From NCBI GenBank assembly GCA_963738325.1, contig CAVTWD010000009.1, positions 682,001 to 746,000 on the forward strand: a DNA stretch of 64,000 nucleotides. Direction: 5' to 3'. The position numbers and the translations under genes are program-made. The first letter of the stretch is position 1. Every line of letters starts with the position of its first letter. The stretch is from CAVTWD01 sp963738325 (GTDB taxonomy: Bacteria > Actinomycetota > Acidimicrobiia > Acidimicrobiales > Ilumatobacteraceae). The notes below the pieces were generated by a model. That model was not told where the DNA came from, searched no databases, and saw nothing but the letters and a program-made list of their open reading frames with translations. Below, in pieces: positions 1-8,262 of this stretch.

Positions 1-648
1 CGACCAGGAACAGTCCGGTCGCGAGGAGCAACGCGCCGCGGATGTCGAGGCGCGCTCGACGCTGGCGGCGGTCGTCACTGGGGAGGGACCGAGCGCGGCC
101 AGCGCGGCGAGGGGGGCGACGACCACGTTGATGCGGAAGCCCCATCGCCAGGAGTAGTCGCTGGTCAGCCAACCGCCGAGGACCGGCCCGAGCGCGGCAG
201 CGGCCCCGGCCACGCCGCCCCAGAGCGCGAACGCCTTGGCCCGTGCCGGCCCTTCGAACACGCTCGACAACGAGGCCAGCGATGCCGGGAACAACAGCGA
301 CACGCCGATCCCTTCGAGGACGGCCTCGCCGAGCACCAGTTCGGGTGTGCTGGTGGCGATCGACGCCACCAGCGAGCCACCGGCGAAGAGCAGCGCGCCG
401 GTGACGAAGGCCCGGCGGGTTCCGACGAGGTCGCCGATGCGACCGCCGATGATGAGGAGGGCGCCGAGCGTCAACGAGTACCCGGTGATGACCCATTGCA
501 GGCTCGCGAGGTTGGTGTCCAGATCGTGCCGGATGGTGGGGATGGCCACGTTGAGGATCGTGGTATCGAGGGTCACGATCGCCACCGCCGCCACCATGGC
601 TGCCAGCGCGAGTCGGCGACGCCGAGGCTCGAGCAGCCTGCCAGTCAT
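1..648 (-). CDS. MFS transporter, DHA2/EmrB-QacA type (C-terminus off the window, frameshifted)
   Basis: Drug-efflux-type major facilitator permease of the inner membrane. The reading starts at the ATG at 648 and shows a first membrane segment followed by LDTTILNVAIPTI, the motif typical of 14-TM DHA2 pumps, then WVITGYSL, GRIGDLVGTRR and the loop WRWGFRIN. At about 75-85 the frame changes: the next expected segment (RRQRRARLDIRG, then ALLLATGLFLV) lies one base out of frame, next to a GGGGAGGG run. The start overlaps the upstream nitroreductase stop as ATGA, so the two are probably co-translated. The substrate cannot be told from the sequence. Confidence 0.85.
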   Translation of the reverse strand, partial: MTGRLLEPRRRRLALAAMVAAVAIVTLDTTILNVAIPTIRHDLDTNLASLQWVITGYSLTLGALLIIGGRIGDLVGTRRAFVTGALLFAGGSLVASIATSTPELVLGEAVLEGIGVSLLFPASLASLSSVFEGPARAKAFALWGGVAGAAAALGPVLGGWLTSDYSWRWGFRINVVVAPLAALAALGPSPVTTAASVERASTSAARCSSRPDCSWS

Positions 649-1124
649 GACTCGTCTCCCGTGAGATGCCACCGGACGATGCAGAATCCGTGGGCGAGCG
701 CGGTCTCGAGCTTCGTGCGGTCGATCGTCTGGTCGGGTTCGACGAATGGCACGAACCGGACAGCTCGCGGGTTCTCGGTCAGCAGATGGCGCAGCAGCCG
801 GTCGACCTCGTCGACGTCGCGGACCAGCGTCGGTCGCGCGGTGAAGTCACGACCGGCCACATGCAGCGGGACGGCCTCGCCGTCTCGGAGATTGCGTGTC
901 CACCTTCCACCGCCCGGCGTGAGCAGGGTCTCGCCGTCACGCACGTAGCTCACCGGCTGGCGGTACCGCCGGCCGGTCTTGCGACCCGTGTGGGTGACCA
1001 ACATCAGATTCCCGCTCAAGGGCGTCTTGAACGGGAGGCCGAGCACGAAGCGCATCGGCACGTTCACCCACCTCATCACCCGCGCCCGCCGCCGGAGGCG
1101 GCCTGCCGTCATCTGATTCGTCAT
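645..1124 (-). CDS. Deazaflavin (F420)-dependent nitroreductase/quinone reductase family protein
   Basis: A 159-residue split-barrel protein of the Ddn-like family, which uses F420H2 to reduce quinones or nitro compounds. Family features visible are LMLVTHTGRKTGRRYRQPV near residues 40-58, then YVRDG and GGGRWTRNLRDG. Length is normal. The ATG at 1124 follows AAGGGGAA, a weak ribosome site. It is the first gene of a pair with the MFS pump (4-bp overlap), so a role in detoxification with efflux is a reasonable inference. F420 dependence is inferred from the family. Confidence 0.85.
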   Translation of the reverse strand: MTNQMTAGRLRRRARVMRWVNVPMRFVLGLPFKTPLSGNLMLVTHTGRKTGRRYRQPVSYVRDGETLLTPGGGRWTRNLRDGEAVPLHVAGRDFTARPTLVRDVDEVDRLLRHLLTENPRAVRFVPFVEPDQTIDRTKLETALAHGFCIVRWHLTGDES

Positions 1125-1547
1125 GACCGTTCCCCTTCGCTCGTCGATGGTCGCATCGAGAAAACGAGGGCTATCTTAGATATCAAAGCATTAGATGGCA
1201 AACGATCTGGCGTCCTCCGGCTGTGCGAAGGCAGGAGGTCCTCGGGGCGAGGGATCGCGGAGATGTGCGCGGCAGCGCGAGCCTCCTTTGGAGCTTTGAG
1301 GTTCTGCGGTTCGGGAGCTGAGAACCGATGAGTACGCGACCGTCGTGACGTCAGAAGGCCGTGAGCGGATTCGATCCTGGCCGGCTCGAGCGCCTGGCGA
1401 CGTGATGGCCGGCATGTGGAGCACGGCGGTGTCGCCTGGCTGGCTGGTTCCCGCCGCCGGCCGGCGTTCGGACGTCCGGACGGGCGCGCCTGGCGCTATC
1501 GATGACTGACCGCGAGCGATGAGAGCTCACAGGAGAGGAGCGCTTCC
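1125..1547. promoter_or_regulatory. Divergent intergenic region with an AT-rich near-palindromic patch
   Basis: About 420 bp without a credible gene between two divergent genes. Positions 1168-1199 form an AT-rich island in GC-rich DNA, containing TATCTTAGATATCAAAG with overlapping inverted symmetry (ATCTTAGAT, GATATC). It sits about 45-75 bp upstream of the nitroreductase start and could be its promoter or a MarR/PadR-type operator. The rest shows nothing recognisable apart from the ribosome site AGGAGAGG before the gene at 1548. Confidence 0.4.
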
Positions 1548-2063
1548 ATGGCAGCGACGGAACCGGTCGTCGAGTTCGATTCCCGTTTCAGCGATCCTGG
1601 GGCGTCGGCGACTCCGTGGGCGGAGGTCCGCCGGATGATCGACGGGGCGGAGCTGTTCTGGATCTCCACGGTGAGGTCGGATGGCCGCCCGCATGTCACG
1701 CCGCTTCCGGCTGTGTGGCAGGACGGCGCGCTCTACTTCTGTACCGGTGCCGGCGAGCAGAAGAGCGTCAACCTGGCCCGGAACGCGAGCTGCGCGCTCA
1801 CCACCGGAAACAACGCCTGGAAGTCGGGGCTCGACGTGGTGATCGAAGGAACAGCCCAGCGGGTGAGCGATGAGGTCCTGCTGCGTCGGCTCGCCGACGC
1901 CTGGGAGTCGAAGTACCAGGGTGATTGGCACTTCGACGTGGCGGACGGCGTATTCCAGGGCGAGGGTGGAGAGGCGCTGGTGTTCCAGGTCGTCCCCGCG
2001 AAGGTGCTCGCGTTCGCCAAGGGCGAGTTCGCGCAAACACGGTTCCGGTTCCCTTCGACGTAG
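1548..2063 (+). CDS. Pyridoxamine 5'-phosphate oxidase-like split-barrel protein
   Basis: A 171-residue FMN- or F420-binding split-barrel protein. It contains the family signature LFWISTVRSDGRPHVTPLPAVW (given here in parts: LFWISTVRSDG, then RPHVTPLPAVW) and LYFCTGAGEQKSVNLARN near residues 60-80. Start ATG 1548 is supported by AGGAGAGG upstream. The next gene follows after 24 bp on the same strand, so the two may be co-transcribed. The substrate is unknown; actinobacterial members of this shape often act as F420-dependent reductases, which is family knowledge rather than something visible here. Confidence 0.85.
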   Translation: MAATEPVVEFDSRFSDPGASATPWAEVRRMIDGAELFWISTVRSDGRPHVTPLPAVWQDGALYFCTGAGEQKSVNLARNASCALTTGNNAWKSGLDVVIEGTAQRVSDEVLLRRLADAWESKYQGDWHFDVADGVFQGEGGEALVFQVVPAKVLAFAKGEFAQTRFRFPST

Positions 2064-2087
2064 CAGCCGCAACCGATGGAGGTAGTC

Positions 2088-2954
2088 GTGGCAGTAGTAG
2101 AGATCCCTGCATCCGCAGTCCGGGTCCTCGTCGACGGTCTGGGCATCGTCGAGTCACCCCGTTGGCACGACGGCCGTCTTTGGTTCTCGCACTGGGGCGC
2201 CGAGGAGGTCCTGACCGTCGACCTCGACGGGAACCGCGAGGTCGCCGCACCGGGCCGGCCCGGGCTCGGCTGGGCGACCGGGTGGCTCCCGGATGGCCGT
2301 CTTCTCGTCACCGGCGAGACGCTGCTGCGTCGCGAGCCCGACGGTTCGTTCGTCGTGCACGCGGACATCAGCAACGTGTGCACGCGGGGTTGCAGCGAGA
2401 TCGTCGTTGACGGCCGCGGCAACATCTACGTCAACAGCATCGAGTTCGACTTCCTCGGCGGGGGCCAACCGACCGGCGGCGTGATCGCCCTCATCACGCT
2501 CGACGGTGCGGTCCGTCAAGTCGCGGGCGACCTCGCGTTCCCGAACGGCATGGTCGTCACTCCGGACAACACCACGTTGATCGTCGGCGAGTCGTTCGCG
2601 TCACGACTGACAGCGTTCGACGTCGCCGACGACGGCGCGCTCAGGAACCGGCGCACGTGGGCGGACAACGTCGGGCCCGACGGGATCACCATGGACGCCG
2701 AAGGTGCGATCTGGGCTTCCTCCGGCATCCTGTCCAAGGACTGCGCGCGGATCCTGGAAGGTGGCGAGATCACGCACCGCGTCGTGCTCGACCGCGACTG
2801 CTTCGCCTGCATGCTCGGCGGCCCGGATCGTCGCACGCTGTTCATGATGACGGCGCAGTGGCTTGGGCCCGACAAGGTCGACGAGGCCCTTGCCCGCAGA
2901 AGCGGTCGCGTGCTCGCCGCCCGGGTCGATGTGCCGGGCATCGGCTGGCCGTGA
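2088..2954 (+). CDS. SMP-30/gluconolactonase/LRE family protein
   Basis: A six-bladed beta-propeller lactonase-like protein of about 288 residues. Visible motifs are ESPRWHDGRLWFSHW near the N-terminus (with the metal-binding Glu), CSEIVVDGRGNIYVN, FPNGMVVTPDNTTL and GPDGITMDAEGAIW. An ATG exists at 2076, but GGAGG at 2078-2082 overlaps it and stands 5 nt before the GTG at 2088, so GTG is the better start. The family hydrolyses sugar or aromatic lactones in a metal-dependent way; the natural substrate here is unknown. Confidence 0.85.
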   Translation: MAVVEIPASAVRVLVDGLGIVESPRWHDGRLWFSHWGAEEVLTVDLDGNREVAAPGRPGLGWATGWLPDGRLLVTGETLLRREPDGSFVVHADISNVCTRGCSEIVVDGRGNIYVNSIEFDFLGGGQPTGGVIALITLDGAVRQVAGDLAFPNGMVVTPDNTTLIVGESFASRLTAFDVADDGALRNRRTWADNVGPDGITMDAEGAIWASSGILSKDCARILEGGEITHRVVLDRDCFACMLGGPDRRTLFMMTAQWLGPDKVDEALARRSGRVLAARVDVPGIGWP

Positions 2955-3148
2955 TGCCTCGCGAGCGGACACTGTCGACGACGCCTGGCGCCGCGTTCTC
3001 TAATTGATCGGGCCGCACGGGTGATGTCGGTTCGCCGCCGGGCGCTGTCCCCAGCCCGAGCTGGCAGATCCACTTCTGATTCCAGTGGCTGTCACAGGCT
3101 GGGCCCGGGCGGTGTCTTCATGTCGATCAGATCGATAGGAGGACAAGC

Positions 3149-3301
3149 ATGTCCAGCACGACGCGGATTCCCAAGGCCGAGATCACCGGCTTGTGGTGCC
3201 TGAACGGCTGGAGGCCCTTCGCGCCGTGCTCACCTAGGACGTCGTCGGCGTGCACCCTGGGCTACGTCGGATGGCGCCTCGCGTTCCACCATCACGCCTG
3301 A
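3149..3301 (+). pseudogene. Short ORF with the N-terminus of a carboxymuconolactone decarboxylase-family protein
   Basis: A 50-codon ORF with an excellent ribosome site (AGGAGG, 3138-3143). The first 14 residues, MSSTTRIPKAEITG, look like the start of alkylhydroperoxidase/CMD-like proteins, but the rest (LWCLNGWRPFAPC and onward) does not. The family's CxxC active site is absent. The best reading is a gene truncated just after its start and joined to other DNA. Confidence 0.4.
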
Positions 3302-3670
3302 TCCCGACGGTCGGCGCTGGCGATCGCCCACTCGACCGCCGCCTGCTCATCATCGGCGGCCTTGTCCTGGGAGTGCTCCCGGCCGGGCTCCTGTTCGGCC
3401 GCACCATCCGCCTACCGCCCTGGGCGGTCGTTGGCGCCGTCGATCTCGCGCTGGTGGCCGTGCGGCGCGCGTGCTTTGGACCTGGATCCCATGGGGCACC
3501 GCTGGGGTGGCAGCCGGACTGGCCATCGTGTCCACCGCCGCCGCCGTCCGCACCGGGGGCTCACCCAGCGGCTCGCCGCTCCCGGTGTCGTCCACCAGGC
3601 CCTGCTGGGGGCCGGCTCGGCCAACCCGCTGAACAACTTGACCGCCTTCCTGCTCGCCGTCCCTCACGAC
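3244..3670 (+). pseudogene. ArsB/SLC13-type permease remnant
   Basis: Pieces of a hydrophobic transporter scattered over three frames. One frame has LLIIGGLVLGVLPAGLLFG and LPPWAVVGAVDLALVAVRR (about 3335-3468), another IPWGTAGVAAGLAIVSTAAA (about 3485-3545), and another GAGSANPLNNLTAFLLAVP (about 3605-3663). Order and motifs, especially the NPLNNLxAFLLA end, resemble the C-terminal half of arsenite/SLC13-family permeases. The upstream half is missing. The family call comes from memory of the motifs. Confidence 0.45.
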
Positions 3671-3919
3671 GAGACGCCGGCCGGCTCGACGTGCAGGAAG
3701 CGCACCAGCGGCCGAGCCGCGCGTGCCAGCGGACGGTCGCTCTGCACGAACATTGGGGGAGCACTCGGAAGACGTGACGCTGCCATGGCGAACTCCGGAG
3801 CGGTCGACGAGCTTGCGCCAACCAGACTTCCCGGCTCACCGGAACCGCCGTCGTACCCACGTCCGACGCCAAGGCCCCCACATCAATGGGTAATGCTCAC
3901 ACCGCCGCGCCAGGGCCGC

Positions 3920-4735
3920 TCAGGATGCCCCTCCCCTGGCTCGCTGATAGACGCCGAGTTCGCGAAGCCTGTCGGTCCAGCGCCGGTCGAGTGCCTGCCA
4001 GTACGGCCCGTAACTCGGGTAGCGCTCAGCGTCGTAGCCGGGATCGTGACGTTCGTCGGGGATGCTCTGGACGAACCAGGCCGCGGCGGCTGCCTGCTCG
4101 TGCTCATCGCGAGGATCGATCACGAAGTCCACCCGCCACTGTCGCCGCTGCGAACCGCCCGGGCTGCCGTGAATCAGGTGCTCGTCGAAGACGATCACGT
4201 CACCGGGTGTGGTCTCGAGGACTTCGCCGACCGGAGCCGCGTGTTCGGGAAGCGCCAGATCACGGGCGGCGTGGGAGCCGGGCACGACCCGAAGCGCCCC
4301 CGTGGCCGCGTCCAGCGCTTCGAGGTACGCAACCACACCGAGGCTGGCGATGTCATGCACGCTGTCCCGGTGCCAGCCCGTATCTGACTGATACCAGGTT
4401 CCCTTCGCCCGCCCCGGCAGTACTGGTCGTCCGAGCAGTTCGGCGGCGATGACTGAGTACCGGTCGATCAGCGCAACACTCACGGGCGTTCGCTCGCACA
4501 TCATCGGCACGTATCGGAACGACACCGTCCCGCTGCCCTGCGAGAGCGCCCTCGCGGGTTGACTTCTGCCGAACGCATCGAAGAGCACTCGGTCGAACTC
4601 CCGAGCGAGCGGAATCGGGTCGAACGCGCCGCGCAAGACCACGAACCCCTCCCGCACGAAATGGTCGGACACGCCCGTGCCCACCGGCCCAGTCTCCACC
4701 ACGACCCGTCGCCCTGTTCCGGATTTCGACCTCAC
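3920..4735 (-). CDS. Phytanoyl-CoA dioxygenase (PhyH) family protein
   Basis: A 271-residue Fe(II)/2-oxoglutarate-dependent oxygenase. The iron facial triad is visible: H122 and D124 in WHRDSVHD, and H189 in HLIHGS, followed by R201 in RRQWRVDF as the likely 2-oxoglutarate anchor. VVPGSHAARDLALP is typical of the family. The GTG start at 4735 is the first in frame; no strong ribosome site is visible. It stands alone between remnants. Substrate unknown; members hydroxylate acyl-CoAs or small natural products. Confidence 0.88.
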   Translation of the reverse strand: MRSKSGTGRRVVVETGPVGTGVSDHFVREGFVVLRGAFDPIPLAREFDRVLFDAFGRSQPARALSQGSGTVSFRYVPMMCERTPVSVALIDRYSVIAAELLGRPVLPGRAKGTWYQSDTGWHRDSVHDIASLGVVAYLEALDAATGALRVVPGSHAARDLALPEHAAPVGEVLETTPGDVIVFDEHLIHGSPGGSQRRQWRVDFVIDPRDEHEQAAAAAWFVQSIPDERHDPGYDAERYPSYGPYWQALDRRWTDRLRELGVYQRARGGAS

Positions 4736-4949
4736 GGATCACTGTCCTTGCACGTGCGACAGGAGGCCGAGGTAGCGCGCTCGACGAGGTCGTCGGTGCG
4801 TTCCGCACCCCTCAGCTCGATCACATCCAGCCCCCTACCTGTACCTGTCACGCCACAAGACATGGTCGCTCTCTTCCCAGTGTCGGTCATCCCTCGAAGG
4901 CGAGCTTCAGCTCCGCGACGTTGTCAACCCGCTCCGTCACCGGCGAGGT

Positions 4950-5395
4950 CTGCGGCGCCGAAGGCGGCGTCGAAGCGGTCGCACCAGATCCCATCTGTCC
5001 CTCCCAGGATCGTCTGGAGGTCGACGATGGCGCCGTCGGGAGACGTGTGGAACGCACCGTCGTTCTTCACGACGGGTGTCCCCACCCGGCCGCCCAGCTT
5101 GGCGACGATCCGCGAATCCGACGTGAAGGACAGAGTGCTCGTAACCGGAGTATCGGCCCGAGGCGATGATCGACGTTGCCTCGCCGGTGAAGGTGCCTTT
5201 GAAGCGCCGCAGTACTCGCCGGTGATGCACAGACCGACGGGCGCCGCGCAGTCTGGTCCATCGTCGTGCTCGCGGGTAGCGCCCGGTCACCGCCTGGCAG
5301 GTTGCGTCGGCACTCGACTGTGACGAGATGAGCAGTACTCCGAGGGTCGCGTCGAGTACGCTCACCGCGCGGCGGGTGGTGCGTGGCGTCCGCAT
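4950..5395 (-). pseudogene. Frameshifted small secreted or barrel-like protein (DUF3224-like)
   Basis: Consecutive protein-like pieces in different minus-strand frames: an N-terminal stretch near 5395 with a possible signal (VSVLDATLGVLLISS), then PVGLCITGEYCG (about 5225), RFKGTFTGEATSIIASG (about 5150-5200), and SDSRIVAKLGGRVGTPVVKN with DGAIVDLQTILGGTDG (about 5000-5115). The pattern of KGTFTGEAT followed by LGGRxGTxVVKNxGAF is reminiscent of DUF3224 and allene-oxide-cyclase-like barrels. At least two frameshifts are needed. Identity is tentative. Confidence 0.4.
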
Positions 5396-5499
5396 GAAGT
5401 ATGGACTCGCGACGGACCGAGCCGTTACAGGCGGGATGTCTGCATGGCGTCGCCCCCGCCACCCGGGGCTGTCAATCGAGCAGCGGCGTGCGAAGGTCG

Positions 5500-5620
5500 A
5501 TGGACGTTCGTCGCCGAGACCACCGGTCGTCCGGGCTTCGTCGTCCCTGGGCTACTCGCCGCCGTAGCCGCCGAGCTGGTCATGGGACGTACATCGGTCA
5601 CCTCGTACCAGCTCGCGTCC
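5500..5620 (+). pseudogene. C-terminal fragment of a ClC-type chloride channel
   Basis: About 40 codons in one plus-strand frame read WTFVAETTGRPGF, VVPGLLAAVAAELVMG and RTSVTSYQ. This is very like the last membrane helix of ClC chloride/proton antiporters (FVAExTGxPGFVVPGLLAAVxAELVMGxxSVTxYQ). Nothing upstream resembles the remaining family domains, so this is an orphan fragment. The downstream stretch to 5846 gives no recognisable protein on either strand. Confidence 0.5.
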
Positions 5621-5846
5621 GACCGCGAGAACGGAACGAGAACTCGAGCCTTACGGTACGGTGCAGTGCGCAGCGGGCGGGACGCGTCACGGCCAATCGG
5701 GCGCGCGCGATATCTGGCGTCCTCCAACGCCACCTCGAAGATCGCCAGGCCTCGGATCCGCCACACGTTCGGGGACACCGGCCGCCTCGGGGCTTCCCCA
5801 CCAAGAGCCATCGTTCGGGTGGGGTCGAACCGGCGATCGCCGCCGA

Positions 5847-6528
5847 TCATTGCTGGGCGCCTCTCGGGCTCCTCGGCAGCGGGGAAGTCAGTTGGTCCGC
5901 GAGGATCTTTGCGAGCCACTGCTTCGTAGCGCTCCGGCGTCCAGCGCCGGTCGACGACGAGCAGCCGGTAGAGCTCGGGGGACATGAGGGCATGGATAAG
6001 GTCGGCCGCGTCGCGTTCTCGTAGCCCGGGCCGGAGTGCGCGGGCGCGTGCAAGCGAGCGCGCGATCCGGCCTTGGCCGTCGTCTCGCTGTTGCTGGTAG
6101 TCGGCGAGCAGTACGGCCGCTGCAGGATCCGAGCCCGATGCGCCCGAGAGGATGCGATAGACGTCGCTGCTCCTCGCATTGATCGCGACGGTGATGCTGG
6201 CGAACCCGGCGAGGAGCTTCTCGGGGTCTGGCTCGGCGAAGAGCGCGGCCACCTGGGGCCGCTCCTGCAGCGACAGCGCCTGGTCGTCGCCGGCGATGGA
6301 CACGTCGAGCAGGGCCTTGAGGATCCCGAGCTTCGAGGAGAACAGCCGGTACACGGTCGCCGCCGGGACGTCGGAGCGGTCGCTGATGGCGTCGATGGTC
6401 GTCGCCTGGTAGCCGCGCTCGAGGAAGAGGGCCCGGGCTGCGTCGACCACCGCTCGGCGGGCGAGACGGGTGCGGGCCTGGCCGCCCCGGCCCTTATCGG
6501 GAGGATCCCCCTTGACTGTGGTGGCCAC
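5847..6528 (-). CDS. TetR/AcrR family transcriptional regulator (frameshifted near the C-terminus)
   Basis: An N-terminal helix-turn-helix is clear: ARTRLARRAVVDAARALFLERGYQATTIDAISDRSDVPAATVYRLF. (This is quoted only as its shape; the key parts are FLERGYQATTI and VPAATVYRLFSSK.) Residues 60-200 are the ligand domain, ending RRWTPERYE; the true end AWLAKILADQL then PRGAQQ-stop lies in another frame, so a frameshift falls at about 5920. The GTG at 6528 is preferred because a TAGTAT box sits 8 nt upstream and the palindromic operator lies just beyond. It is divergent from a VOC gene and probably regulates both. Confidence 0.75.
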
Positions 6529-6536
6529 GAGTTGTG

Positions 6537-6590
6537 ATACTAGCACTCTCGAATTGAGAGTGACACTCGCACAGAGAAGGAGCACTCTCG
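6537..6590. promoter_or_regulatory. TetR-type operator and divergent promoter
   Basis: A perfect inverted repeat CACTCTC-GAATT-GAGAGTG occupies 6544-6562. It overlaps a second palindrome GAGTG-A-CACTC (6558-6568), and a third half-site CACTCTCG lies at 6583-6590, 39 bp from the first. On the minus strand TAGTAT (6542-6537) stands 8 nt before the TetR GTG, as a leaderless -10 box would. The position between tetR and the divergent VOC gene fits autoregulation. Confidence 0.65.
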
Positions 6591-6654
6591 TCATCGGGGG
6601 CGATCGCTCGTCGCCTTCCGGATCCCGACCGAACCACGACTTCAGGAGGGAGCC

Positions 6655-7012
6655 ATGACCGGCTCGTCCACCCAAGGAATCAAGACCGTGCTGCATCCCG
6701 TTTCCGACCCGGCGACGGCCAAGGAGCGTGTACGCCGTCCTGCTCGGCGTACCGCCGCAGACCGAAGAGTCCTACTACGTCGGCTTCGAGGCCGCGGGCC
6801 AGCACATCGGGCTGGTGCCCGGCGGCGGACCGCAGGGCATGACCTCACCGGTGGCCTACTGGCACGTGCGGGACATCGACGCGAAGTTGGCCGAGGTGAC
6901 CGCGGCGGGTGCCACTGTGAAGGAGCCTGCGCACGACGTCGGTGGCGGCCGCCTGGTGGCCACGGTCACCGACCCCGATGGCAACGTCCTCGGGCTGCTT
7001 CAGGACCGATGA
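6655..7012 (+). CDS. VOC/glyoxalase-family protein (frameshifted after residue 23)
   Basis: Starts at ATG 6655 with AGGAGG 5-6 nt upstream and reads MTGSSTQGIKTVLHPVSDPA TAK in two parts, then continues one frame over as VYAVLLGVPPQTEESYYVGF, GQHIGLVP, and ends DPDGNVLGLLQDR. The frame change is at about 6722-6728. Length of about 119 residues is normal for a single-domain vicinal-oxygen-chelate protein. A related but more damaged copy lies at 21394. The reaction is not predictable; the divergent TetR suggests induction by a small molecule. Confidence 0.75.
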
Positions 7013-7045
7013 GGGGATTCGTTCGGCGCACGGAGGTGCTTCGCA

Positions 7046-7543
7046 ATGGCTGAGAGGAAACCTGCAGAGGAGAGCGCGCGGCGGTCCGCTGAGAGCACCA
7101 CCGCGATCGGCGGGAAGTCCAAGGGATTCACGGACGATGAACGAGCTGCGATGAGGGAGCGCGCCCAAGAGCTGAAGGCGGAAGCGCGCCGCGGCCCGGG
7201 CGCGGACAAGGCGGACGGGGAAAGCGCCGTGCTGGCGAAGATCGCCGAGATGCAGGGACCGGATCGCGCCATGGCCGAGCGGCTCCATGCGATCATCAAA
7301 GCCAGCGCGCCAGCCCTCTTGCCGAAAACCTGGTACGGGATGCCGGCGTATGCCAAGGACGGCAAGGTCGTCTGCTTCTTCCAAAGCGCGGGGAAGTTCA
7401 AATCTAGGTACGCGACGTTCGGCTTCAGCGACGAGGCGAACCTCGACGAAGGCGCCATCTGGCCGACCTCCTTCGCGCTGAAGGAGTTGACCGCCGCCGA
7501 AGAGGCAAGGATCGGCGCGCTCGTGACGAAAGCGGTCAGCTGA
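7046..7543 (+). CDS. DUF1801 / YdhG-like (iron-chaperone fold) protein
   Basis: 165 residues. The N-terminal 70 are charged and probably disordered or helical. The C-terminal part AERLHAIIKASAPALLPKTW, YGMPAYAKDGKVVCFFQ and ATFGFSDEANLDEG is the DUF1801/YdhG core. The ribosome site GGAGG at 7032-7036 supports ATG 7046. It follows the VOC gene by 33 bp on the same strand, so co-transcription is likely. The family is structurally frataxin-like; function in this organism is unknown. Confidence 0.8.
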   Translation: MAERKPAEESARRSAESTTAIGGKSKGFTDDERAAMRERAQELKAEARRGPGADKADGESAVLAKIAEMQGPDRAMAERLHAIIKASAPALLPKTWYGMPAYAKDGKVVCFFQSAGKFKSRYATFGFSDEANLDEGAIWPTSFALKELTAAEEARIGALVTKAVS

Positions 7544-7620
7544 GGACACGCATCGGCGCATGCACCCCCCAACCGGGGACGCTGCCCCGAGACGCGCACA
7601 CGAAGAACGCGAGGCCCGGC

Positions 7621-7957
7621 TCAGCGGTCGGTCAGGTCGGAGCCAAAGACAGCGCAGCTCGTCGGCGCGAATCGACCCGTCCAGGTCCACCGAGTTCCAG
7701 TGCCGCTTGTCGGTGTGGTAGCCGGGCCGGACCGCCGTGTAGCGATCGCGGAGTTCCAGGGCGAGGTCGGGCTCGCACTTGAGGTTCACGAATCCGGGAT
7801 CCCCGTCGTGCATCACCAGGGCAAACATCTTGCCTTGGACTTTGAACACGGCGACGCCGTCGCCGAATGGATAGTCCTCGACCGCGCCAGCGAAGCCGGT
7901 GCAGAAGGCGAGGACGTCGTCTCGGCCCATCGATCGAGCGCGTCGGCCTCGAGGCAT
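7621..7957 (-). CDS. MmcQ/YjbR family protein (frameshifted near its end)
   Basis: Reads DDVLAFCTGFAGAVEDYPFG, DGVAVFKVQGKMFALV, NLKCEPDLALELRDRY and GYHTDKRHWNSVDLDGSI, the full YjbR (CyaY-like fold) signature. After ADELR at about 7650 the frame runs on antisense through the next gene, whereas another frame gives a stop at 7621-7623, so a frameshift is likely. ATG 7957 or ATG 7930 could be the start; neither has a clear ribosome site. A DNA-binding role is proposed for the family but not well established. Confidence 0.7.
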
Positions 7958-7961
7958 CGTG

Positions 7962-8252
7962 TCAGCTTGTGTGCGTGTTGCCGTAGGCGCGTCGAGGCGT
8001 GATCAAGACAGCGGCGCGCGGCTCTTCGCGCCTGACGCGGTCATAGGTTGCCCAGTCGTCGTGCGTGCCGCCAGCAGCGCGAAAGCTCTCCTGGAACGGG
8101 CGCCGGCAGTACAGGTGCGTGCCGACCGGGCGCATCAACTTGTTGATGCAGGCGTGCCCCTCGTCGCCGGGCACCGACCGGTCGAACGTGCCGGCCCGGC
8201 CGGCGACGTAGCCGCCCAGGGACGTGATCGCCGAGTGGAGGAGCTTGGTCAT
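7962..8252 (-). pseudogene. Truncated dihydrofolate-reductase-like (RibD C-terminal) fragment joined to other sequence
   Basis: The first 55 residues (MTKLLHSAITSLGGYVAGRAG, in parts MTKLLHSAITS and GYVAGRAGTFDRSVP, then INKLMRPVGTHLYCRR) match the N-terminus of RibD-like reductases. After residue 52 the protein switches to unrelated sequence (FRAAGGTHDDWATYDRVR, VLITPRRAYGN) and stops at 96 residues, half the family length. It lies directly upstream of the MmcQ gene and next to an intact paralog at 8263. It looks like a deletion fusion. Confidence 0.6.
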
Positions 8253-8262
8253 GGAGTGCGGT

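Noticed and set aside
1568..1582. tRNA-like GTTCGATTCC box
   Set aside because: It lies in the coding sequence of the split-barrel protein and no cloverleaf can be drawn around it.
5425..5846. C-terminal extension of the TetR gene
   Set aside because: The family end and stop at 5847 lie in another frame, so the extension arises from a frameshift and does not resemble any TetR domain.
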